A stretch of 6,079 bases of DNA. Origin: Nitrospira sp. UBA5698 (GTDB lineage: Bacteria; Nitrospirota; Nitrospiria; Nitrospirales; Nitrospiraceae). Made by a program: the position numbers and the translations under genes. Below, one piece after another: positions 1 through 5,768 of the stretch; position 1 is the first letter of the stretch; each line of letters starts with the position of its first letter. The notes under the pieces were generated by a model. It saw nothing but the letters and a program-made list of their open reading frames with translations. It was not told where the DNA came from and ran no database searches. The DNA is taken from positions 1 to 6,079 of the forward strand of contig DIHK01000041.1 of the NCBI GenBank assembly GCA_002420115.1, in the 5' to 3' direction.

Positions 1-21
1 CTCGTATTTCGCCTTCGCCAT
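1..21 (-). CDS. tuf: Elongation factor Tu, N-terminal 7 codons only (partial)
   Basis: Only the first seven codons lie in the window; read on the minus strand they give MAKAKYE, which matches the highly conserved start of bacterial EF-Tu (usually MAKAKF/YER...). EF-Tu is the cytoplasmic GTPase that brings aminoacyl-tRNA to the ribosome. A strong Shine-Dalgarno (AAGGGG, positions 33-28 on the minus strand) sits 6 bases before the ATG. The gene directly follows tRNA-Thr, tRNA-Gly and tRNA-Tyr on the same strand, the arrangement known upstream of tufB in E. coli. This context makes the call much stronger than seven residues alone would. The rest of the gene lies beyond the left edge and was not seen. 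Confidence 0.78.
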
Positions 22-104
22 ACGTCACCCCTTTTCGTCTAAAACCACTCAAAGGTGCTGATCCGCCGCACATTCGAAAGGCGGCAAGACGAGCAAGCTT
101 GGCC

Positions 105-180
105 TGGAGCCCACGACGCGGATCGAACGCGTGACCTCGTCCTTACCAAGGACGTGCTCTGCCAACTGAGCTACGTGGGC
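105..180 (-). tRNA. tRNA-Thr (anticodon GGT)
   Basis: Minus-strand cloverleaf of 76 nt with the 3' CCA encoded (107-105). The acceptor arms GCCCACG and CGTGGGC pair perfectly. The D arm is normal, and the anticodon stem CGTCC/GGACG encloses loop TTGGTAA with anticodon GGT at 147-145. The T arm ACGCG/CGCGT encloses TTCGATC. It reads ACC (and ACU) threonine codons. It is the last tRNA before tuf, 83 bp upstream of the tuf start, so it is probably processed out of a tRNA-tuf precursor transcript. Confidence 0.97.
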
Positions 181-277
181 CCCCTCGACTTCGCCTCGCG
201 TCGTCCGTTACCCGCAAAGCGCATCCTCCGCCATCCGACACTCTCCGCGCTTCACGAACCACGCCTCACGTCTACTC

Positions 278-352
278 TGGAGCGGGCGATGGGATTTGAA
301 CCCACGACAGCCAGCTTGGAAGGCTGGAACTCTACCACTGAGCTACGCCCGC
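278..352 (-). tRNA. tRNA-Gly (anticodon TCC)
   Basis: Minus-strand cloverleaf of 75 nt with encoded CCA (280-278). The acceptor stem GCGGGCG/CGCCCGC is perfect. The short D loop (AGTGGTA) is typical of glycine tRNAs. Anticodon stem CCAGC/GCTGG encloses loop CTTCCAA with anticodon TCC at 320-318, and the T loop is TTCAAAT. It reads GGA/GGG glycine codons. It lies between tRNA-Tyr and tRNA-Thr on the same strand, in the conserved Tyr-Gly-Thr-tuf order. Confidence 0.97.
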
Positions 353-370
353 CTCTTCCCTATATAATCC

Positions 371-445
371 TGAGTGCTCAGCGCTGAGTCGCATATCTGA
401 TGCGCGTAAATACGTTAGGACTCAGGACTCAGGACTCAGCACTCA
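371..445. repeat. Imperfect inverted repeat with tandem GGACTCA heptads, between tRNA-Gly and tRNA-Tyr
   Basis: Three consecutive GGACTCA heptads lie at 418-438, followed by a variant GCACTCA at 439-445. The 20-nt arm at 426-445 is the reverse complement of 371-390 at 17 of 20 positions. The left arm also contains a perfect 12-nt palindrome, CTCAGCGCTGAG (377-388). The 35-nt spacer holds two small hairpins, GCAT-ATCTG-ATGC (391-403) and CGTA-AA-TACG (405-414). If the tRNA-tuf cluster is transcribed as one unit, this lies inside the precursor and could fold into a long hairpin. It could be a dispersed intergenic repeat family of this genome, or a processing or attenuation element. The function is unknown. 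Confidence 0.7.
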
Positions 446-561
446 CGATTACCCGCTTCACAATTTCCCCGGATACTCACCCTCCCCACCTACACCGACC
501 CTGAAACACTACTGACTGCATGCCAACGGCCCGCAATACCTGCAATCACATAAACTCTGCA

Positions 562-647
562 TGGTGGGCAGGCAAGGATTCGAACCTTGGAAGACATAAG
601 CCAGCAGATTTACAGTCTGCCCCCTTTGGCCACTTGGGTACCTGCCC
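562..647 (-). tRNA. tRNA-Tyr (anticodon GTA)
   Basis: Minus-strand class II tRNA of 86 nt with encoded CCA (564-562) and discriminator A. The acceptor GGGCAGG/CCTGCCC is perfect. The anticodon loop is CTGTAAA with anticodon GTA at 613-611. A long variable arm (GGCTTATGTCTTCC region) is expected for bacterial tyrosine tRNA. The T arm encloses TTCGAAT. It reads UAC/UAU codons. It is the first gene of the tRNA-tuf cluster in transcription order. Confidence 0.97.
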
Positions 648-861
648 GCGATGTTTCATTGATCGATTCACACCAGACTCTTTTAGTACAAATAGCAATC
701 CGTCCAACAAAGACACATAGGCCTATCCGTGCACAATCCTCTGCCTCAATCCTCAATACAGATTGATTCCTTGAAGTGCTCGGACAGGCTAGGTTACGAA
801 ATGCCGGATTCTATTGATGAACTTTCATGATGTCAAGAGGAGAATTTGGCCTGGGGCATTT
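648..861. other. Intergenic spacer upstream of the tRNA-tuf cluster
   Basis: These 214 bp separate the stop of the HExxH protein gene from the 5' end of tRNA-Tyr, both on the minus strand. No convincing coding sequence is present. The promoter of the tRNA-tuf cluster is expected here. The best box pair visible is weak (see the candidate promoter entry). A short palindrome ATGAA-CT-TTCAT lies near 820-831. No hairpin followed by a T run was found to end the upstream transcript. Confidence 0.6.
683..710 (-). promoter_or_regulatory. Candidate weak sigma70 promoter for the tRNA-tuf cluster
   Basis: On the minus strand, TTGTTG (710-705) and TACTAA (688-683) are 16 bp apart. A start near 676 would give a leader of about 30 nt before tRNA-Tyr. 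Both boxes deviate from consensus, which is surprising for a cluster expected to be highly expressed. Position supports it more than sequence does. Confidence 0.3.
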
Positions 862-1770
862 TTAGTTGACTCTTTCTTTCTCAGGCAAGCAGGTGGATCG
901 CCCGGTTGGGCCGAGCGATGCATCGGCCATCTTAACAAAATCATTCGAAAAACCAAACGCTTGCTCCATAATAACAAGAGCTTCTTCCAAAGAGAGCTGT
1001 GAGGATTTGGCTAAGTACCGTTTCTGCGCGAGACGACGCTCGCTCGGCTCCTCTGGGACATAGTACCCACGAAACTCACCTTGTTCAAAAGCCCTTTTGA
1101 GCCGCGGAATCCATTGGCGCGCATCCTGCCCACCAAGAAACGTCGATTTCCTCGTCAGCTGTAGCAGCTCCAGCTGATTCCACACGACCCAGCCGACAAA
1201 GACCGCCCAGGTTTCATTCAATGCCTCCCACGATTCCGCCTCCGTCAAATAGCGCGACTCCACTTCGTCCATTCGCTGAACAATTGGGGTAATCATCACC
1301 TCTCCGTAACGACAGATCTGCTGCTCTTTCGCAACGCGCAGGAGCGCTTGCGAGCTGCGCTCAAGCTCCCCAAGCGAAACGCCTCTGACCATGAGGTAAT
1401 CCATATAGCCATGAAACAGTTCATGGTACAACACCTCCAGCTCCTTGTGGGTCATCCTCCCAAGCGGTTTGAGTACCCTCCCCGCAGCATTGAGTGACAG
1501 GCTTCGATTGAGAAGCATTCGGTGTTCACCGGGATGGTACTCCGCAGCATAGGTCCGAAGCTCATCAAACTCAAACTGGATAAAGTCCGGCGGGAGCACT
1601 CGAAGAAACTTCGTCGGCAAGTGTAACCGTTCTGCCTCTACCAAAAGAGGCACCCAGGACTGGTTGACACGCTCCCGATCAGGATGAGAGCTGATCGCTG
1701 CCTCTACAAAGGCAACCGACACCCACCAGCAGCACCACAGCAGGAGAAATCGAATTGTGACGCATTGCAT
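862..1770 (-). CDS. Secreted or periplasmic HExxH putative zinc metallopeptidase-like protein
   Basis: I do not recognise a named family. The protein is about 302 residues from ATG 1770; a GTG two codons earlier (1776) is the alternative start, and neither has a clear Shine-Dalgarno. The N-terminus is a signal-peptide-like segment: a short basic stretch, the hydrophobic run FLLLWCCWWVSVAFV, then a plausible signal peptidase I site near VEA-A. Residues 116-120 are HELFH, a match to the zincin HExxH motif (two zinc-binding His and the catalytic Glu), within a helix-like stretch ELEVLYHELFHGYMDYL. A possible third ligand Glu lies in NETWAVFVG, about 66 residues later, as in gluzincins; this is inferred. 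The C-terminal third is charged and helical. The gene starts about 32 bp after the helicase stop on the same strand, so the two are probably co-transcribed. The fold and substrate are unproven, and an inactive or structural role is possible. Confidence 0.75.
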   Translation of the reverse strand: MQCVTIRFLLLWCCWWVSVAFVEAAISSHPDRERVNQSWVPLLVEAERLHLPTKFLRVLPPDFIQFEFDELRTYAAEYHPGEHRMLLNRSLSLNAAGRVLKPLGRMTHKELEVLYHELFHGYMDYLMVRGVSLGELERSSQALLRVAKEQQICRYGEVMITPIVQRMDEVESRYLTEAESWEALNETWAVFVGWVVWNQLELLQLTRKSTFLGGQDARQWIPRLKRAFEQGEFRGYYVPEEPSERRLAQKRYLAKSSQLSLEEALVIMEQAFGFSNDFVKMADASLGPTGRSTCLPEKERVN

Positions 1771-1802
1771 ACACACGGAAGAGACAACAGAGAGTCACCA
1801 CA

Positions 1803-3824
1803 TCAATAGAGGTCTTGCGCCATTCCCCAGTCTCCGCCACCCTCTTCGACAAGGGCGAGCATGTCGAGCAGGTCGGAAGACACATGATCGAGAAATCGCG
1901 ACGGTTTCGAGAGTAACATCCCGCTCGTCCGATCGTACACATTAATGGGGTACGTCAAAAACAAATGTCGCTTGGCTCGCGTGACCGCCACATAGAATAG
2001 ACGCCGTTCTTCCTCCAATTCGTCATCAGCCACAAAGGAATAAGCAGACGGAAACCTCCCGTCAACGGCCCAAATCACAAAGACACACTGCCATTCCAAC
2101 CCTTTCGCCGAGTGGATCGTCGACAGAACGAGCCGCTCATCGTCGCGATCAGGCGCTTCCACACCCACGGCACTGCCGTCAGGGGGTTCCAGCGCCAGAT
2201 CGGCCAGAAATTCATTGATGCCCTGATAGCCCTCGGCAATGGTGTGAAGATGATCCAGATCTCTCGTGCGCTTCGGATAATCGTCGTATTGGTCCTTCAG
2301 GATGGGAAGATAGTACTCATAGATCTGGCTGACGTGATGTTCCGGCTTCGGGTCCTCCGATCCAGCCAGACTCTCCAGAGCATTCGCCAAGGCCTTGAGT
2401 CCCTGCCCGGAACGACCGCTCACTCCGCGCAGCACATCGAACGGCCGCTCAGCCTTCACGATTGCCGCAAGTACATCCTGAGCCTTCTTTGGCCCGACAC
2501 CTTCCACCAACATCAGCACGCGATGCCAGCTGACTGTATCGAGCGGGTTTGCCACGACTCGCACATGCGCTAGCAAATCCTTGACATGAGCGGTCTCGAT
2601 AAACTTCATCCCGCCGCGCTTGATAAAGGGCAACTCCTTGCGAGAGAGCTCGATTTCCAAATCAAAGGAATGGAAACTCGAACGAAACAGCACGGCCACC
2701 TCACTCAGCGGCACGCCTTCTTCGCGAAGCTCAAGGATCTTCTGCGAGATGAATCGTGATTGCGCATTCTCTCCCGCCGCTTCTACGAGTGACGGCAATG
2801 GCCCATCGATCTTTCTCGTAAAGAGGCGCTTCGTATACTTCTCGGTCGCTTCCTCAATGATGCAGTTAGCCAGATTCAAAATCGGCTGGGTACTGCGGTA
2901 ATTTTCTTCCAGCTTATAGACGGTGGTACCAGGGAACAGCTCCGGGAACTCCATGATGTTCTTAAACGTCGCACCACGGAAGGCATAGATGGACTGCGAA
3001 TCGTCCCCGACGACCATCACATTCTGATGGGTCGTCGCCAGCTGGCGGATGACTTCGGCCTGCAATCGATTCGTATCTTGGTATTCATCCACGAGGATAT
3101 AGCGATACTGACGTGAAATATTCGTGCGAGCCCCCTCATCGAACAGGAGCAGCTGTCGCAGCATCACAAGCAGATCGTCGTAATCTAACAGCTGCTTCTG
3201 CCGCTTCGCCGTCTCATAGGCCTTGTGAAGCCGTCCCAGATCTTCCGAGTGATCCGCAAAATGGCCAAACTCTTCCAGAATGATCTCCTCGAGACTGCGC
3301 AAGGTGTTTGCGCTCTTGCTGATCATCTCCATGATCGTCCCCTTGCGGGGAAAGCGTTTGTCTTTTTCGTTCAACCCGAGTTGTGATCGCACCAAGGCGA
3401 TGAGATCTTCGGCGTCACCGCGATCCAAAATAGTAAAACCTGGCTCAATCCCAATTGACCGGCCGTACCGCCGTAGCAGCAAATTCGCCACGGAGTGGAA
3501 CGTCCCCCCGCACACGCGACGACTACTCATCCCAATCAGTTCACCGGCCCGCTCCAACATTTCTTGAGCGGACTTGCGCGTAAATGTCAGCAAAAGAATA
3601 TTTGAAGGATCAACCCCAGAATCAATCAGATAGGCCACACGATAGACCAACGTGCGGGTCTTCCCGCTGCCGGCGCCCGCAATAACCAGGGAAGGGCCAT
3701 CACCCGCAGTCACGGCTGCTAACTGCTGGGAATTTAAGGCAGCCGCATAGTCAATAGACAACGTGCGCGGCGTCGCTTCCTCAGCGGGCCGTTTCAACAC
3801 GTAGGTTTTAACTTCTCGTTCCAT
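1803..3824 (-). CDS. SF1A 3'-5' DNA helicase of the Rep/UvrD/PcrA family
   Basis: This 673-residue ATP-dependent helicase carries all the hallmark motifs in order. They are the Q motif LNSQQLAAV (30-38), Walker A AGAGSGKT (49-56), motif Ia LLLTFTRKSAQEM (77-89), and motif II DEYQD (246-250). Then come motif III GDDSQSIYAFRGA (273-285), motif IV ENYRST (307-312), motif V TIHSAKGLEW (569-578) and motif VI YVAVTRAK (611-618). Such enzymes unwind DNA 3'-5' in mismatch or excision repair and at blocked replication forks, in the cytoplasm. The protein ends about 55 residues after motif VI, without the C-terminal extension and Tudor-like RNA-polymerase-binding domain typical of PcrA/UvrD. Its length is that of E. 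coli Rep. Which of Rep, UvrD or PcrA it replaces cannot be settled here, so no symbol is given. The ATG at 3824 has no good Shine-Dalgarno. The HExxH gene follows closely; a 76-bp gap separates it from DUF4112 upstream. Confidence 0.95.
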   Translation of the reverse strand: MEREVKTYVLKRPAEEATPRTLSIDYAAALNSQQLAAVTAGDGPSLVIAGAGSGKTRTLVYRVAYLIDSGVDPSNILLLTFTRKSAQEMLERAGELIGMSSRRVCGGTFHSVANLLLRRYGRSIGIEPGFTILDRGDAEDLIALVRSQLGLNEKDKRFPRKGTIMEMISKSANTLRSLEEIILEEFGHFADHSEDLGRLHKAYETAKRQKQLLDYDDLLVMLRQLLLFDEGARTNISRQYRYILVDEYQDTNRLQAEVIRQLATTHQNVMVVGDDSQSIYAFRGATFKNIMEFPELFPGTTVYKLEENYRSTQPILNLANCIIEEATEKYTKRLFTRKIDGPLPSLVEAAGENAQSRFISQKILELREEGVPLSEVAVLFRSSFHSFDLEIELSRKELPFIKRGGMKFIETAHVKDLLAHVRVVANPLDTVSWHRVLMLVEGVGPKKAQDVLAAIVKAERPFDVLRGVSGRSGQGLKALANALESLAGSEDPKPEHHVSQIYEYYLPILKDQYDDYPKRTRDLDHLHTIAEGYQGINEFLADLALEPPDGSAVGVEAPDRDDERLVLSTIHSAKGLEWQCVFVIWAVDGRFPSAYSFVADDELEEERRLFYVAVTRAKRHLFLTYPINVYDRTSGMLLSKPSRFLDHVSSDLLDMLALVEEGGGDWGMAQDLY

Positions 3825-3900
3825 GAGAAATAAGAAAAGACGGTGACACGGTTCGATTCGTCGGGAAGAACTGCTCCTATACCATAACTCTGTCTATCTT

Positions 3901-4416
3901 TTATACAGACACAACAGCCCAGAGTTTATAGATCAACCAGATGATACAGGCGATCGTCAGCAGCAAGAGAGCCACTGTACCGCCGATGATTCCAGCCACG
4001 TAGAACCAATCGGCATGGGTTTCACGATCGGGCTTCAAGGCTGCCGTTCGCAGCAGCGCCGCATTTCTGGCATGACTTCGAAACCAGACCGAGAAGAGAT
4101 CGCCGACTATCGGGATTGCCCCAACCGTCCCGTTGATCAGGAGATTAAGACTCATACGGGTGAGCACGATGCGCGGCACCTGGAGTCGCGTTGCGATGCC
4201 AAGGATCACTGTACCGATCAGATTGGCAATGACATCGCCGATCCCGGGAATCAGTCCAAGCAACGGATCCAATCCAATCGACCAGGAAGTCCCAGGGATT
4301 CTGATCGACGTATCCAGGACCTTGGCTAGAATATCCGCAATCGCAAGCAGATGCTCCCGCGCCTCATCACGCGGCAGAACCTCGATGGGCGATGAGGATT
4401 GACGATGAGAAGTCAT
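3901..4416 (-). CDS. DUF4112 domain-containing small membrane protein
   Basis: The 171-residue protein matches DUF4112 by its pattern: LDPLLGLIPGIGDVIANLIG (49-68), then the conserved R-hxxN-hxx-N-G region and a second AIPIVGD (100-106) followed by FxxWFRSHARNAALL. The hydrophobic stretches at 50-76 and 89-110 are probably membrane-embedded or re-entrant. A clear transmembrane helix spans about 137-163, followed by a short tail. The two IPGIGD/IPIVGD motifs look like an internal repeat of hairpin-like elements. The function of DUF4112 proteins is not established. The start at ATG 4416 has no evident Shine-Dalgarno. A TATAAA box (4451-4446, minus) lies about 30 bp upstream as a possible -10, without a recognisable -35. 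The gene is divergent from the toxin-antitoxin operon and upstream of the helicase by 76 bp; shared transcription with the helicase is possible but unproven. Confidence 0.88.
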   Translation of the reverse strand: MTSHRQSSSPIEVLPRDEAREHLLAIADILAKVLDTSIRIPGTSWSIGLDPLLGLIPGIGDVIANLIGTVILGIATRLQVPRIVLTRMSLNLLINGTVGAIPIVGDLFSVWFRSHARNAALLRTAALKPDRETHADWFYVAGIIGGTVALLLLTIACIIWLIYKLWAVVSV

Positions 4417-4477
4417 GGGATAGGGATACGCTTACCAGAACCGCATTTATAGCAAGGGACCCCACGGAGGCGCATAT

Positions 4478-4506
4478 TTGACCTTAAAATAGCTAATATG
4501 TACAAT
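4478..4506 (+). promoter_or_regulatory. Sigma70-type promoter of the toxin-antitoxin operon
   Basis: TTGACC (4478-4483) and TACAAT (4501-4506) are separated by exactly 17 bp, five of six consensus matches in each box. Transcription should begin near 4513. That leaves about 36 nt of leader before the antitoxin ATG at 4549. It would place an upstream in-frame TTG (4516) only a few bases into the message, which argues against that TTG as the start. The -10 box is embedded in the operator described separately, so repression by steric block is expected. Confidence 0.7.
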
Positions 4507-4524
4507 TAGCCCATATTGGCTATT
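4488..4524. promoter_or_regulatory. Inverted-repeat operator overlapping the TA promoter
   Basis: AATAGCTAATATG (4488-4500) and CATATTGGCTATT (4512-4524) are reverse complements at 12 of 13 positions, with an 11-bp spacer holding the -10 box. Nested pairs also exist: GCTAAT (4492-4497) with ATTAGC (4505-4510), and TAGCC (4507-4511) with GGCTA (4518-4522). Three half-sites are therefore spaced by about 13 bp. This is the expected place for autorepression by a Phd/YefM-type antitoxin or its complex with toxin. Binding itself is inferred. Confidence 0.65.
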
Positions 4525-4548
4525 AGTCAAACTCTTAGCGAGAACATC

Positions 4549-4920
4549 ATGCCAAAACTAACGTTTAGAAACAGCCACGGACAACTCGTCGATATTTCCA
4601 CCGTAGCAGCCACGAAAGTCAAGAACGAGTTCGGTGCAATATTAGAGCAAACGATACACAGCGGCGCAGTCGCCATTACCCGCCATGACACACCCAAGGC
4701 TGTGCTCCTCTCGTTCGCCGAATTCGAATCACTCGTAAACGAACGCAGCCGCTCGCTAGACGACCTAAATGCGGAATTCGACGAATTGCTGACCCAGATG
4801 CAGACACCATCAGCGAGAAAAGGGGTCGAGGCGGCCTTTCACGCTTCTCCGGTAGAACTAGGGCGCGCCGCCGTCAAGGCCGCCCGAAAGCATCGCGCAT
4901 CGGTGCGCAAACGGGCATGA
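4549..4920 (+). CDS. Phd/YefM-family antitoxin with a long basic C-terminal extension
   Basis: From ATG 4549 the product has 123 residues. Residues 18-63 resemble the Phd/YefM fold: a VAATKVKNEFGAILEQ segment (cf. the family S-x-x-h-x-x-x-F-x-x-h-h start), the strand GAVAITRHDTPKAVLLS, then FAEFESLV. In this family the N-terminal domain binds operator DNA as a dimer and the C-terminal part wraps and blocks the toxin. This protein is longer than the usual 70-90 residues. After an acidic helix (about 69-84, DDLNAEFDELL) it ends in a Lys/Arg-rich tail, about 105-123 (GRAAVKAARKHRASVRKRA). The stop overlaps the toxin start as ATGA, so translation is probably coupled. A TTG at 4516 is in frame but lies at the predicted transcription start, so I prefer the ATG. 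Regulation is probably by autorepression at the overlapping operator. Confidence 0.85.
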   Translation: MPKLTFRNSHGQLVDISTVAATKVKNEFGAILEQTIHSGAVAITRHDTPKAVLLSFAEFESLVNERSRSLDDLNAEFDELLTQMQTPSARKGVEAAFHASPVELGRAAVKAARKHRASVRKRA

Positions 4921-5576
4921 GCGGACCCAGACTGCCGCGCATTCATGTGCTCGCCGGCGTCAATGGAGCAGGAAAGAGCAGCATCGGCGGAGCAGCCATT
5001 CGCCAACACGGAGGCAAGTACTTCAATCCGGACGAAGCAGCCCGGACCCTCAGAGAAAAAGACCCTACCCTCCCACAAACTGACGTTAATAGCGCAGCCT
5101 GGCGCCTGGGCCTGAGGCTGCTCAATCGGGCAATTGAAAGGCGCCTGGATTTCGCATTTGAGACTACCCTCGGCGGAAATACCATCACCGGCCTCCTTGT
5201 GAAAGCTGCTGAGCAAGGGATCGAGGTGTACGTCTGGTATGTAGGACTATCCAGCCCAGAATTGCACATTGCGCGCGTGCAAGCTCGAGTCAGCCGAGGG
5301 GGTCACGACATTCCTGCGCACGATATCCATCAGCGCTACGAACATAGCCGTCTCAACCTCATCGCACTGCTACCCCACCTCACCACTCTGCATATGTACG
5401 ATAATAGTGCAGATGCAGACCCGGCAGCCGGACGGATACCACAGCTAAAACTCGTACTGTATCTGGAACGCAGCAGAGTTCTTGGCCCGCCGGACCTGAC
5501 CGCCACACCGAACTGGGCCAAGCCGATCGTCGCCGCTGCGCTCAAACTGCACCGATCGTCGACCTTCCCGACATGA
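4917..5576 (+). CDS. Zeta-toxin-like P-loop kinase (putative toxin)
   Basis: The 219-residue protein resembles the zeta toxin / COG4185 group of small P-loop kinases. Visible motifs are the Walker A GVNGAGKS (14-21, Lys20), FNPDEAARTLR (36-46) with Asp39 at about the position of the catalytic acid in zeta, and FETTL (81-85). Further on are the Arg-rich segment RVQARVSRGGHDIP (119-133) with downstream IHQRYEHS (137-144), typical of the lid and phosphate-binding region, and YDNS (161-164). Zeta toxins phosphorylate UDP-N-acetylglucosamine, which stops peptidoglycan synthesis. That substrate is inferred here from family membership and not shown. The ATG overlaps the antitoxin stop (ATGA), a layout typical of antitoxin-toxin operons. 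The gene appears intact with no frameshift. The canonical partners of zeta are epsilon or PezA-type antitoxins, so the Phd-type partner is unusual. A non-toxin kinase role is the alternative. Confidence 0.87.
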   Translation: MSGPRLPRIHVLAGVNGAGKSSIGGAAIRQHGGKYFNPDEAARTLREKDPTLPQTDVNSAAWRLGLRLLNRAIERRLDFAFETTLGGNTITGLLVKAAEQGIEVYVWYVGLSSPELHIARVQARVSRGGHDIPAHDIHQRYEHSRLNLIALLPHLTTLHMYDNSADADPAAGRIPQLKLVLYLERSRVLGPPDLTATPNWAKPIVAAALKLHRSSTFPT

Positions 5577-5768
5577 ATCTACATACACACTCGCCACAGG
5601 GGCACGCGAGACGCCCTCAGCAAGCTAAATTTCAGGCGGGGTAGTTTTCTGATTCCGTAGGGCCCACCCTATATAGAAGAGGCGGTAGCGGCAATATGCA
5701 TACGCCTATTCAGCTCAGAGTGGGGTCCATCCCAAGAGCGTGATTAGGACTTTCTACCAAGGTCTGCC
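5577..5768. other. Intergenic region after the toxin gene
   Basis: No convincing gene is seen. A short hairpin TAGGG-CCCA-CCCTA (5658-5671) is present without a following T run, so it is a poor intrinsic terminator. A TATATA-like box (5670-5675) might serve as a -10 for the small gene downstream, but no good -35 accompanies it. Confidence 0.5.

Noticed and set aside
418..445. Tandem heptads as a CRISPR or satellite array
   Set aside because: The units are 7 nt and directly adjacent, with no unique spacers, so this is a short tandem repeat and not CRISPR.
55..720. Plus-strand open frames at 55-387 and 520-720
   Set aside because: They run antisense through the three tRNA genes, and the encoded peptides are just read-through of tRNA complements.
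1679..1942. Minus-strand 87-codon frame spanning the helicase-HExxH junction
   Set aside because: It overlaps both real genes in another frame, and its composition (Cys/Arg-rich) is not protein-like.
2112..2573. Plus-strand 153-codon frame within the helicase gene
   Set aside because: It lies wholly antisense to a helicase with all motifs intact, and has no recognisable domain.
4015..4402. Plus-strand frames inside the DUF4112 gene
   Set aside because: They are antisense shadows of a gene with a recognisable conserved domain.
4516..4548. TTG at 4516 as the antitoxin start
   Set aside because: It falls within the operator and about 3 nt from the predicted transcription start, and the Phd-like domain is complete from ATG 4549.
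4839..5545. Minus-strand frames opposite the antitoxin and toxin genes
   Set aside because: They are shadows of the two plus-strand genes, with no protein-like features.
5658..5671. TAGGG-CCCA-CCCTA hairpin as the terminator of the TA operon
   Set aside because: The stem is only 5 bp and no T run follows on either strand.
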